Shown: one piece after another, positions 24,233 to 36,100 of the stretch
Position numbering within the stretch: position 1 is the stretch's first letter
Layout of the letters: the number at the start of each line of letters is the position of its first letter
Source of the DNA: Punica granatum
Lineage: Eukaryota; Streptophyta; Magnoliopsida; Myrtales; Lythraceae
DNA: 64,000 bases
NCBI RefSeq assembly: GCF_007655135.1
Contig: NC_045128.1
Span: 25,948,811 to 26,012,810, forward strand
Reading direction: 5' to 3'
Program-made: the position numbers and the translations under genes
Notes under the pieces: generated by a model
Databases searched by the model: none
What the model saw: only the letters and a program-made list of their open reading frames with translations
What the model was told of the DNA's origin: nothing

Positions 24233-24442
24233 GGTAAAATGACACTAGTGGTCCTATAAGTTTATCAATTTTTGACATTGAGTTCTAAATGTTTCACTTC
24301 GAAAAAATAAGTCCTAAAATGTTTGGAAAAGTGTCAGCGTTGGTCATAAATCTAACTGACCGTTACCGTCCGCCTACGTGGACTTAACGCCGTGAAGTTC
24401 GCCGTTACTGTAGTGACGTGGCATGTTTCTATTGGACCGATT
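24233..24442 (+). repeat. left terminal inverted repeat of the MULE
   Basis: About 210 bp, matching the reverse complement of 25606-25816 with scattered mismatches. Shared words include gaccgttaccgtccgcctac and attggaccgatt at its inner end. Confidence 0.88.
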
Positions 24443-25024
24443 GAAATCCGCGATTTCAACCACCTTGCTCTAATCCGACCCGACTTGCTCCCATTAATAC
24501 CGTTTCAACCCGACCCGACTTTCCATCCTTTCCTGTAATCTTCTTCTTCGATTGAAACTCTCCCCTTTCCTGAAATCGATTAAAAGTGTTGTTCGATGAA
24601 AGTGTTGTTTGCTTCGTTCTCAATGTTTCGTTCTCAAGCAATATAGAGAACCTCTCACATGGGGAAAGAACAAACAATAGATCTGCACCGACACTGGGAA
24701 GCCAGACTAAAACTAGCAGAGGCAATGGCATCAGGGAAGCCTATCGGCACATGCATTGATACCATAGAGGATGCCATATCCGGAAACAAGATTTAGGTGA
24801 GAAAAAGAAGATTGAAACAATTGGAAGCCATGGAAGTTGCCATGGAAACAATGATTCTTGATATTCTTTCAACACAGATCCATCAACAAAGCAGAGAATC
24901 TAACCCTAACTAAATCCTTCACAAGATCATCATCAATAAGCTAAGATGATTGACTGACTTTACAAGATCTTCTGTAACGAATCTTCGAGAACAAAGCTTG
25001 AGCTATGGCGGAACGAGCCTTTCC

Positions 25025-25165
25025 TCAGAACTCCTGAGAAGCAGAGCCAATCTCTCCACCACCCTTTGTCTTCTTGGGCAAGAGAGTCTGGTGGATGTTA
25101 GGCAAGACTCTTTCATTGGCGATGGTCACAGAGCCCAGGAGCTTGCTCAGCTCCTCATCGTTCCT
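25025..25165 (-). pseudogene. captured histone H2A.X C-terminal fragment
   Basis: Read on the minus strand, 46 codons plus a stop are fully open: [17 protein letters not shown], then [13 protein letters not shown], a glycine-rich link, and GSASQEF at the stop. This is the C-terminal third of a plant H2A; the SQEF end is the phosphorylation motif that marks H2A.X. The usual ANGGV is changed to ANERV. An ATG immediately upstream (25166-25168) gives a 47-codon ORF. The histone fold N-terminal to RNDEEL is absent, so it cannot make a working histone. It lies inside a Mutator-like element and is evidently a transduplicated copy. Confidence 0.88.
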
Positions 25166-25187
25166 CATCGCAATCTTTGAGTTTTTT

Positions 25188-25325
25188 GGAAATCATGAAC
25201 AAACAATCGATCTGCAATCTTAGGGTTTAGGGTTTTCTGGAAACCATGAAGAAACAATCGATCTGCAACCATGAACAAACAATTGATTTGCAATCTTGGG
25301 GTTTTCTGGAAACCATGAACATCAA
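25188..25325. repeat. degenerate tandem repeats inside the MULE
   Basis: Three to four imperfect units share the words ttctggaaaccatgaa and aaacaatcgatctgcaa. A related word (gaacaaacaatagatctgca) occurs also near 24668. Such subterminal or internal repeats are common in MULEs. Confidence 0.6.
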
Positions 25326-25605
25326 GCTCCGCTTGATCGATATGTAGCACAAGCTCCACTGATCGACCATCAACACCAGACCTACCTTCCATATCGAACC
25401 GCTAGGACCTTTCAAGTTGCTCCTCTGCTCCTCTGCAAGACCCGGCTCCACGGGAACGCCCTTGCCGGGTCTCTCCTTGAGCTTGCGCTGCTGAACTCCA
25501 CAGCACAGCACAACATAGAGAGGAGGAGAGAACAAAGCTGGTCGGGTGAAGAAGAAGACATTCGGACCCGAACCGAACCGAGACCCGATATCCGAACCTG
25601 AACCA

Positions 25606-25816
25606 AATCGGTCCAATAGGAACGTGCCACGTCATCACAGTAACGACCAACTTGACGGCATTAGGTCCACGTAGGCGGACGGTAACGGTCAGTTAAATTT
25701 ATGACCAACGTTGACACTTTTCCAAACCTTTTAGAACTTGTTTTTCCGAAATAAAATATTTAGGACTCGATGTCAAAAATTGACAAATTTATAGGATCAC
25801 TAGTGTCATTTTCCCT
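25606..25816 (-). repeat. right terminal inverted repeat of the MULE
   Basis: Mirror of 24233-24442. It contains ccacgtaggcggacggtaac and ends gtcattttccct before the target duplication. Confidence 0.88.
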
Positions 25817-25829
25817 AAGAAAAATTGAT

Positions 25830-28800
25830 AAACTATGTTCTATTTTGTGAACATTATCAAGAAAATTAAAAAGTAATAAATAAGTATGCATTTAAATTTA
25901 AGTAAAAATAAGTGTGCATTTAAACTAATTAGAACAATTACAATAATAATTTTCAAGTATGCATTTTAAAACGATTAGAATAATTACAATAATAATTTTC
26001 TACTATATATTAGTTTTGCAGCATATTATCATAAAGGCAAATCTTGAAATAATGAAGTGGTTGTTATACATAAATAGATGATCAAGATTTGTATAAATCG
26101 AAAAATTGGAAAAAGAATTTAAAGGGTAAAAAGTAATTGCGTATTATTTCTTTGAATTCAATTTGTATCAAAATAATCTAAAAGTCTCATGAAAAGTCGA
26201 CCTAATATAAAAAAAATTCTATAATTATTAAGTTTAATTCTTATGTATATATAATTTGAGATGGAAAGTATATTTTCTAAATATTTGTTGACATACATAT
26301 AGAAAATATTTAAGTCATATATACATGAAATATCTTTCCTAGATATTAACGGAGTACATACTATTTAAGATAATTATGCTAGGAGAGCAAAACGATCAGA
26401 AATTATACATTTATCATTGATGGAATTACCATATAATTTCCATGCATAACCAACCGGTGGTGAAAATAAAATATATCTTGCAAGATAATAGTTTGAAGAG
26501 TTATGAAATAAATAGTATCTAGTATAAGATATAAAAAAAATCTATAGAAATTATGAAAAATAATATTAAAAATTAACTATGTAAGATTTGATTAACACAA
26601 AGTTTATATTGTACATCATTTTTTAATTGAAACTTTACGGGAAAAGAATTATTGACGACTATAATAGTTCAAAAACACAAAATTTATAATGGTGAGTGAT
26701 GGAAGAGACTTAAGTTTTCTTCGTTCTAAGAATTGTTTAGAGAAATAACTGTATTTAAATATAAATCTTGTAGTTACAACTAAAAGAAATCATGGAACTG
26801 TAAAAGTTGGGAAAAAAATAGTTAATATCGAGAGAAATATTCTTAAAAATAAAATAAAAAATTGAAAAGATAATGCTAACTCCATCAATCTTCCCAGAGT
26901 ACATGTATGACCCTAGTATGTACATCAAAGATAATGTATAAATATAATAAAGATGAAGATGCTTAGAACCTACTTAAAACTATTCTTCAACATAAATACG
27001 CTAATACTCATCAAAATAAAACTAATAAGATTATGTAGTCACGCCACCACAAGATCGTAATTTATGTACTCTGGTCGTGGATTTCAATCGAACAAAATAT
27101 ATTATCTATAAAAAGTTTAAACCTACTTAAAACTACTCTTTAACGTAAATATGTTAATCTCATCAAAATAAAATTAATAAGATTGTGTATAATAAATAAC
27201 TAGTGAAGCTTGGAAGATAGAGATGAACATTTGCGTAGAGTTTGATACTACTTGTTTGGAAATGATCTCCAAATACCTATACATAGCGAGTTAATCTTTC
27301 CCGCATTGTGTGATCAAAGTAGGATCTAAGGAAGATGAACAAACACTAATGGCTTGTTTGGTTTGCAAATGTGATTTTAAAATCACAACTTTAACTTAAT
27401 TTTACCCATATCAAAACAAAATAGCTAATACAAAGTCAAAGAGTGAGCCTCATTTATACCATTTTTTTTCGCAACAAAATAAAATAACTTATACAAAGTC
27501 AAAGGGTGGACCCCATTTATACCACTCTTTTTCAAAATCAAAATCTGATTTTAAAATCCTACTTTGAAACCAAACGCAGCATAAGATTTTTAACGTGTAA
27601 AACCCAATGTGGGAAATGGGACCAACTCCGCGTCAACTTCACTAAAACAATAGTGGTTACACATAGCTTTTCATCAAGAACAAACCCTTGAATCCAAACT
27701 CAAGAGACACAATCTCTTGGATCATAAAAATTGAAATTCGTCACTCGAAAAGTGCAATTCATAAACTCAGCCAAAATAGCACCTACAAAGCTCAAATTAA
27801 AATTTTGACCGTTCAAAAACCTAACCATAAAAGTCATGAGGCCTAACCAAAGTTCCATCTCAATCAGAGTTCATTTGACATCTCGATCAAGGCTTGATCT
27901 CATGCTTATTAGAGTTCTTTGACAGACGATTTTCTCTTATGTTCTTAATTTCTGTATGTCGCTGCTCTATTATGCTTGGCTGCTTTATCCTTGTGCTTAT
28001 GCCACTTGCACACATAAAACTCCTCCAAATTCTCTACTTTTATATTGAGAATGCAAATATATATTTGTGTAACGTTAATGGTATAACCAATAAAATTTGG
28101 AAGGTATATATGCATATGACCATATAAATTATTTTAATGTCGTTATTGGGCTATATTACATTGTATATAATTAATATGTATGTATTCTATTGCATATTTT
28201 CTTCTCGTGTATGTACAATCTATATGTTCTACTATATAATTAATTAATAAAATTTAGAACAATCTGTATATATTTCCTTATTATATAATTAATGACGTGA
28301 CAAAATAAGACAACTCCGTTTTCTTTTTGACCGCCTCATGCAACGGTCAAAGGCTCAAGGCAAGGCCATGCACATGACTGCTCAATGCAACAATCAATTG
28401 CAATAGATAAATACACTATTGATCAGTATTTGCATTGGTTATTCAGTTCATGTGATATGTTCGTGATTGAACACGCGAGTCTAGACATTGCGTAGCGAGA
28501 GGTGGTAAGGTCGCCATTATTGATGTCCACTATATTAATTTTTTTTAAAAATACATTGTTGACCAGGAGTTGACTGTAGGCAACGGTTGACAAGTAAAAT
28601 CCTAGTTCTTTTTTTTTTAATTAAATTTCACTTGAAATTTTAATTTCGTCCACTTAATGCGTGAATTACACAAGTGATTTATAGAATATATAAGTCCATT
28701 GAATTTGAAATACAATTTCTCAACAAATACTAGTCAAGAAAAGAGAAAATAAAAGAGCATATGAGTCTACTAGTAAGAATTGAACCCGCACCTTTTGCTT

Positions 28801-29150
28801 CCGACCGAGCCGAGGACGATTGTCAATGAACTACATATGTTTCTTATCCAAGTATTTAATTTGATAATGGGTGTGTGGGACTTTGAAGCTCAAAACTGGG
28901 AGTAACTTGCTCAGTTTGGAATTTAGTTTATTGAAGAATTTCAGGCTACTGCGATGCCGTGCCTGGTGGAACCAAACACTTACGAAGATCAGTTATGGAG
29001 GTATAAAATTCTACCCTTTTGCCGGCGCAGTCTCCGACTTATTGTAATGCTTGCAAATGTTACTCAATGTAATGTAACACATCGTAGGCCTTTATTGATA
29101 TTATTATAGTATGTGCTACGTAAGCACCCATTATTAAGCTCAACTGCTAG
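25830..29150. other. AT-rich intergenic
   Basis: No gene supported. It contains a MITE at 27351-27580 and a possible minus-strand SINE remnant near 28745-28850 (B-box ggttcaattc read on the minus strand). A passage repeated in diverged form near 26.96 and 27.11 kb (acctacttaaaactactctt) points to further repeat debris. Confidence 0.45.
27351..27580. mobile_element. MITE with gtttggttt / aaaccaaac ends
   Basis: The ends are gcttgtttggtttgcaa and ttgaaaccaaacgcagc, an inverted pair. Just inside are gattttaaaatcacaac and aaaatctgattttaaaatc. An internal direct repeat (acaaagtcaaag.gtg followed by catttatacca) occurs twice. It has no coding capacity. Confidence 0.65.
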
Positions 29151-29229
29151 GAGCTAACCTACCCGAGCTTTCCATAAGATATAATTTAACATTGTGTAAA
29201 AGCATGACAAATCTGAACTTGATGCGATC

Positions 29230-30293
29230 TTAACAGGTAAGGTTGTCCCCAGGAGAAACGCCGAGTTGGTTGCAGTAGTCGGTGTAGTACTTAACACGCG
29301 CTTGTACGGCGCCACTGTTTCCACCATTACACTCGATGGCACCATTGATGGCTCTTATCGTAGCCCCAAAACCTTGACCGATCACGGAATGCACGTTGTT
29401 CATCCAGAACCAGAAAGCTGTCTTGAACGAGATCACTGGGTCCTTGGCCACTGTTTCAGGAGAGTTCAGCCCGTCAAATCCAATAGCCTTTCCCGCTGGT
29501 CCATAGTTGTAATTCCATGTAATTTGCAGCGGCCCGCGACCATAGTAGCCCTTGTTTGGGGCACATGGATATTCCTTGTTGCTCTCGTCGCAGTAGTCCT
29601 TAGAAGCACCATCTATCTCTTCTACGTAGCAGAAGTCTGTCGATTGAAAAGATCAATTACATAATCAAAATCGAAGCACCTATTGTGGTATAATCTCTTT
29701 TGCAAGATCAAATCATTGCAAAAGATCAATATTCTTGAAATACACATGGTCTTGCTAATGTACTCGTTTACTTGATCGTTGGTACGTGATGAACTATGAA
29801 AAATATTCAATATTAGACGTATATTGGGTACCATGGACCTACTCGATTATTAGTTTGCGTGAGACATGCCTGGTAAATTCATTATATGTGGGTTCATCAT
29901 TAATTATGCATGATTAATGTTGATTAACTCAGAGATGATAGAAGAAGAGAGCCATATATGTATATCCTTACGTCCAGTTTCATGCGTGACATGGGCAAAG
30001 AATGCTGCAATCTCCCTCTTAGAATCATCGGCTGAACCAGCAGCGAACTGAGGGTAACTTTTGGCCGCATCGAGAAACGCTTGCCTTGTATAGAAGCTCT
30101 TCCCAGCGCAGCTCGCTGCAGCTTGCCCAATGATTCCATTGAAGAAGCTGTCACTCACGATATTGGCAACCGAGCTGCCACCAGAAGGTGTCGGGGTGGA
30201 GTTCTGACCATATGCTTGTTCCGATGTAAAACCAGCAATTAGGCCGACAAGAGAAAAGGTTATTAGGGTTTTTCTCAGATTGAGTATGGCCAT
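29230..30293 (-). CDS. GH19 chitinase, class IV-type core without hevein domain
   Basis: Secreted endochitinase that cleaves beta-1,4-GlcNAc polymers. Two exons, 29972-30293 and 29230-29636, join at HETG|HFCY with GT..AG borders (intron 335 bp), giving 242 aa. Residues 1-29 are a signal peptide ([12 protein letters not shown] core, cut near AYGQ). A short linker [11 protein letters not shown] follows and then the GH19 domain: [27 protein letters not shown] with catalytic Glu105, [10 protein letters not shown] with Glu113/114, [17 protein letters not shown], and the C-terminal GATIRAING and [14 protein letters not shown]. The short-loop layout is that of class IV enzymes (EP3 type). The cysteine-rich hevein domain normally found after the signal peptide is absent; only the Pro/Gly linker remains. 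Frame intact, so probably active. Confidence 0.92.
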
Positions 30294-30356
30294 CTTGAGA
30301 GCTACTCAATTAAGTGAATGATGAGGGACACTGCCTGTAACGACAATGGGACAGGC

Positions 30357-30364
30357 TATTTATA
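30357..30364 (-). promoter_or_regulatory. TATA box of the chitinase gene
   Basis: TATAAATA on the minus strand, 64 bp before the start codon, which allows a leader of about 30-35 nt. Confidence 0.6.
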
Positions 30365-32705
30365 GGCTAACTCGACTGATCTGGATATAAGACAATATGA
30401 ACTAGCAATGTTTGTATATGGCGTGTAGCTTACGGATCTGGTATTTTTCAAGATTTGACCACACTTCTAATCATCACTAAATTAGAATATAACTATCTGC
30501 ACAATATTACTGCAGGTCAGAAATTAGTATCACATATTTAGCTAAGCTGATGCAAGAATGGAAAATCAACCTCGTATCTCTATTAGGCTGAGGACGTTAC
30601 CTAGCTCGTGCCCCAACCGGAAAAGAATATAATATCAAGATAATCCGCTCTAAAAGATGCTGATATAAACAGTATCGATTGTTATTATCTTAGAAGCAGT
30701 CTCAAACACAAATTAAAGTGAGTAAAGCTCATGAAAAGAATCCATGACATGTAAAATTCATTTAACATCGTTTTGTTCACTATGTAAGTTCGATTTGATC
30801 AAATTTTTGGTCGTATTATGTACTTGGTTATTTTCCCTCAGATCTGCTCTAGTACCTCTATACTTTGGACAACACAATCACATATAATTGTAGCTTTCCA
30901 CATTTGGATATATTCACTATAATATGTAACATTCGCTAAATAATACTGTTATTCTCGATCGGATGACAATAAATATTAGGTACATGTTTAGCTTTAGTCT
31001 TTTAATCATATTCTCTAATGTAATGTAGTTTGGTGAGTCGAGAATCAAATCTTTATTTTGGTGACATAATTCAACGCCAATTTGGTTGCATAAAGCATGC
31101 TCTTGCTACCAATAGTATTTTAAATTGGGCCTCGTCAAATTATGAGAATTAGTACTATCACAATTTCGAGAGACTGAATATTAGTGATTCTTTTTCTCCC
31201 AATAAGTGCATTTCTTGAAATTGAACTTGTATTCTTCTCCTAACCAAGATTATGCTTATCATTTAATTAACATTTTGTTGATCCCTACCAAGAGTACTTA
31301 TGTTAGATGGTTAAATCATATAATTTACAGCTCCTAGTTATTACGTGATATATTTTCTATATAGAGAGTTTCAATTCACTTGGACATACCCGAGACTAGT
31401 CTAGCGCACGATGCCACCCTCAGGACTCCCTCTCCCAGTACTTTAGATCAATGAAGATGAGCCATGTCCTATCTAAGGGGCGGTTTAGTTCGCTGATTGT
31501 TAAATTACAAAAAATGATAAGATTACAATCAAAATTTAACTATGGAATCATTTTTCATGAGTTAAAGGTTGAAAAGTAAGATTGTTGTGTTTGCTAAATA
31601 TATTGGATTACAGGAAAAATGGATGATAATATAATATGTCATTTACTTTTGTAGAGATAAAATGTGGGATCCATTGCCGTAATTCGAATAACAAGTGTTT
31701 CGGCCGCAAAAATTTTTCCAACTACAACTGTAGAATCTTAACTTGGGAAAATGATTTCCTAACCACACCTGTAAAGACTTCATGTCCAAACGACGTAAAA
31801 TAGGTTGTAATCTTCAGATTTTCTCAGGAAAATCCGAAGAATACATCTATTTATCAATATGGTTGTCAATAAATTTAAGTAAAATAATTATTCCTTCCTT
31901 TTGAGTGGGTATAGTATAATGAAATAGAAATCTTAATAGCTAACTCAACATAATATCAACCTAAATTTCTTGATTATTAGATAAGGATGTGCACCAATAC
32001 GTTTCACCCTTATTGATAAATAATTATTCTTTTAAACATTTTCAATTAAATTTGCCAACTGTATTTTACATTCATTAAAAAATAATTTCTACAGTTAATT
32101 AGTGATGGACAATTGGATAAATGATAAGTATGCTTATGGAATTTTTTTTTTCAAAAAGATAAATGATACTTAAGATTGATTTAAACGCTTATATAATGAA
32201 GTAATTCGTTGCAGAACTAGATAGAAGTAGCAAAAATAAATTTGACAAGGTACAAACCCATGCTTTATGAAAATGTATAAATCAAAAAATATTTAATTTA
32301 TGGTGAGCTATTTTTTATTTAAAAAAATCTCAAGATTCATTTTTTTCAAATTCAGATTTTTTTTAAAAAAATTCATTTATAATTTTAATGTTTATCTAAA
32401 TTTTTCATATAATAATTATTATAATTAGAATTAGGCCTACATGTTATGCTGTTGCACATTTATTCTTTAATTATCGAGAAAACTATTTTGTTTTGAAGAA
32501 AATAAGTAGTGTTTATTCATGAATTGATAAGTTAATTTATTTTTAAAATTTTTCAAGAAATCTTTTATATTTTTTTTCCTCGATGAATAAAGGAGGCAAA
32601 GCTTAACAGGAAAATTAGACAAATCTATTAATATCTAATCTCGATTTTTGACGAAGAATTAAATTTTCCGACTTATCGAAAGGATGATCAACCATGTATT
32701 TAGGT

Positions 32706-32972
32706 TACGTTTGGTTTGAGAGTTGAATTTGGATTTTAATTGGTTGATTTTGATTTTAATTGGATTTTAATGATTGTGGTGTTGAATTATGAGAAAAAGT
32801 GTGAAAAAGTAATGAATAGTTAGGAGAATTTAATATTAAAATTTGAATTGAGTATAATGGAGTTGTATGTGGATTTATGTATTGGGCTCACTTTTTTTAC
32901 TTTGAAGAGTTGATTTTTATTGTGTAGTAAGTAGAGTTAAAATTTTATAATTAGATCTCGAAAACAAACGGA
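32706..32972 (-). mobile_element. MITE family A, copy 4 (inverted)
   Basis: It begins acgtttggtttgagagttg and ends cgaaaacaaacg. The body (gaaaaagtaatgaatagtta, aattgagtataatggagttg) matches the copy at 8.4 kb directly and the copies at 1.3-1.9 kb in inverse orientation. Confidence 0.75.
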
Positions 32973-32980
32973 GCATTAAC

Positions 32981-33167
32981 CCGTTTGTTTTCAGGGTTAA
33001 AATCACAAAAATTTTAGCTTTAACTTTAATTCAATTCATTACACAATAAAAATATACATTTCTCAAGTCAAAAAATTTAATTTTAACTTTAACTCAATAC
33101 ACTATACAATATTTTATCTTTTTTTTACAATTAAAATTAAAGTTAGTTTAACTCTGAAACCAAACGG
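32981..33167. mobile_element. second MITE next to family A copy 4
   Basis: It has inverted ends ccgtttgttttcagggttaa and ttaactctgaaaccaaacgg over 187 bp and is AT-rich without coding potential. It lies 8 bp from copy 4, so one probably inserted beside the other. Confidence 0.6.
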
Positions 33168-36100
33168 ACCGGCGTTTTGAAAAAGTGAGTGCGTTGACTG
33201 CTGAGAAACAGGGACCACCCTCCTCCTCCCAATACCATTTTTGGCAGTATTTTAATTGTTTATTTGCCATTTTGGTTTTCACTGATATATTATTTTAATA
33301 GGAGAATAGTTATTATTTCATATTTCACTATGTCTATAAAAGAATTTTTATATTATCTCGGTGACGTATTACATTCGATAATTCTCGAGTCTTGAATCGA
33401 TCACTGTTAATGGAGTTCTCTTATAACGAAAAAAAAAGAAAAGAAACCGCCACAGCTTGTCTTTATTGGACTTGCCTGTCGTTTCCGTCCAAAGACCAAT
33501 TCAACATATCATATAATTTGGCATTAGACCAAATTGGATTTGACGAAAACAGCGGGAAATTAAGATTGCCAAGAGATTGTGTATAGTAAGGACAGGTGTA
33601 TATCTTCTGCATGCAAAAGAAATCTCGACTTTCTTGCTGCCCACTAAGTGGTAAGATAGATTTAGGGAGAAAAGAATACAATAAGTTGACCAGATATCTA
33701 AGCTTGAATCGAAGACGTAATTTGAAAATTCCTTAATGGTTAAAATATTGTATATTTGTTTGTTATAAAATATATAGCCCTAATTTACGTGCGATGACAG
33801 ACGCATAACCTAAGGTAATCGAAACATCTATTTTTGACCGTTTTTGTTTCTTCTCACCAAATTATTGCATCGGAACCTCGTGATCGGGATCAAATCGATG
33901 TATTAATCTCAACCTATTGTATATAATTCATTTCTAGTTTTGCCTGTAAGTAATGTTCTTGTTGATGTTCAATCATAATCATTTTCCTTTTATTTGAAGA
34001 TCTGGAGCTAGTGCATGTCAAACTTTCCAGCTGAGTATTAAAATTGATGGGGGAAGTTCAGAGGGTCAAATCGTCGCATCAATAGCCGTGATTAATGGGA
34101 TGAGTCTAATAGCCGCCGCTCATATGGCCTGTTTTTCGTTCCGTTAGGCAGGCAGCTTCAGAAGATTTGGCGATTCATTTCCACCTCCTCTTGACGCCTC
34201 CTATGCTCATTTCATTTTTCCGGTGTAATGGTCCGGATTTCTCGAGTTTTTTCGGTACAGTTTAATTCCACCTAGTTCGGCCCAAGCAGATCTCGTATGC
34301 CGAGGCTAGCGCGAGCGGAATGACTATCCACAGATAAGTTTACGGAATATGAATTCTAAAGGAGATCAACAAACTCTCTCACGGTCCGAACCAACATTAT
34401 ATTAGTTCTTTCATATCAGTTTTGTTTTAGAAATTGATTATCCTACTAAAAAAAATACCCAGAAATTCTTCCCCACTCTCGTCTAACATAATTATTAGAT
34501 GGTTTTGGTAGCACCTATTATGAAAGACTGAATATGTCATAAATATCATTCCATATTTTTGTGTTGAATCAATTATCTATATACAATTATAAAAGCCCGG
34601 ATAACACACACGTGAAAAAATTTTAAAATATCACGCGATTTGGTGAAATTAAGGTGATATGTGCTCACCAATGAAAATTTTTAAAATGTCGTGCTATGTG
34701 GTAAAATTAACCCTAAAAATGAATTGAATAAATTTAGGTTCTATCTATTAAATTTACTTAAAGTTGAAATATTTAAATTATATAAGTGATTTATTTTTGC
34801 ATAAAAGATATAAATTAAAATATCTTTTGCAATTTTGATATTAAAAATTAAGAATATTCTCTCCCTTCTTTCATGCATCATATTTAATGCACTTAAAATT
34901 TTTTTAAAAAATAATACAAGTGAATTAATCTAATAATTTTCAATTCCACAAGCTTAAAATCAAATTCAATTTTTCAATTAAAAAAATATTGAAATATCTC
35001 TCGAAAATTTCCATACAAGTAATTTTACTTACTTTATCAAAATTGTAAGGAACTCATAAAAAAATAATACGAGTAAGTTAATCTAATAACGCATACAATT
35101 TAGCAAGAAATATAACTTTTCAAATTCAATTTATTAAAATTATTTTCTTTTTTCATTTTCCAATTCTACAAATGCTTAGTAATATCCTTGAAATCGTAAT
35201 TGGATTAGTTAGTTCAAAAGGGATGTTGAAATACTTTTTGAAAATTTTTCACACAGGTAATTACTTACAAAATTTAAATTATAAGGAGTTTTGAAATATT
35301 CAATACCCATTACAAGTTATGTGTTAATATTAATTACACTTACAAGTAAAAAATATGTTAAAAGAATTTATTTCTTTAGAAGTTTATAAAACAAATGAAA
35401 CAAATTTAGTTTCTATTTTTATTAAATTTACTTAAAGTTAAAATATTAAATTCTAAGAATGATATAGATTTTGGTGTGCTACGAGGGACTTATTTTTGTA
35501 CAAAATATATATATCCATCATCCTATTATATCGATATTGAAAATTTAGATTCTTTTTAGATAACTATAAGATATAATTATTACCTTAATTTTATTCAAAA
35601 TAATTATATTCATGCTTTTACTAATCTTATTTATAAAATATATAAATTAATGCTTTTTAAATAAATGATATAGTTTCTTATGTATATAAGATAAATTTAA
35701 ACTTTCTAATCATAATTATTTTGACAATTATCAAATAATTAGTTTTATAAATAAATTAAATTAATATTTTTAAAGACACTTTATAATAAAAGTATATAAA
35801 TTTATACTACGATAAACAAAAAGAGCGCAATGCGCGGGTGAAATGGTGAGTAATATAAAATAGCAAAATGAAAAGATAGGTTCTATGAGGCTATGCCATG
35901 TGTCATCCAAAGGTTAATAAGATTGTGCCACATGTGAAGTCTTTAACTTTCTGTTGCATGGTTTCACCCACAAGGAAACTTCATTGTAATTAATTATAAG
36001 ACGCATCCTTAAAAATATTAAATTACCATTAAAGAAGTTAATATTTTTTAATTCATACACGAAAAGATTAGAGAAGTTAGCAAAAATTAGAGAAGTGGAA

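Larger units (their letters stand above)
24224..25825. mobile_element. Mutator-like element (Pack-MULE), non-autonomous, with target duplication
   Basis: The element, 24233-25816 (1,584 bp), is bounded by a perfect 9 bp direct repeat AAGAAAAAT at 24224-24232 and 25817-25825. Its ends are GGTAAAATGACACTAGTGG and the inverse of AGGGAAAATGACACTAGTGA. Long terminal inverted repeats plus a 9 bp target duplication are the hallmark of Mutator elements. No transposase is present. The interior is GC-richer than the flanks and carries a histone H2A.X fragment on the minus strand, which makes it a Pack-MULE. Confidence 0.88.

Noticed and set aside
24233..25816. Other open frames inside the Mutator-like element as genes
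   Set aside because: They come from inverted repeats and local tandem repeats; only the H2A.X fragment has real protein similarity.
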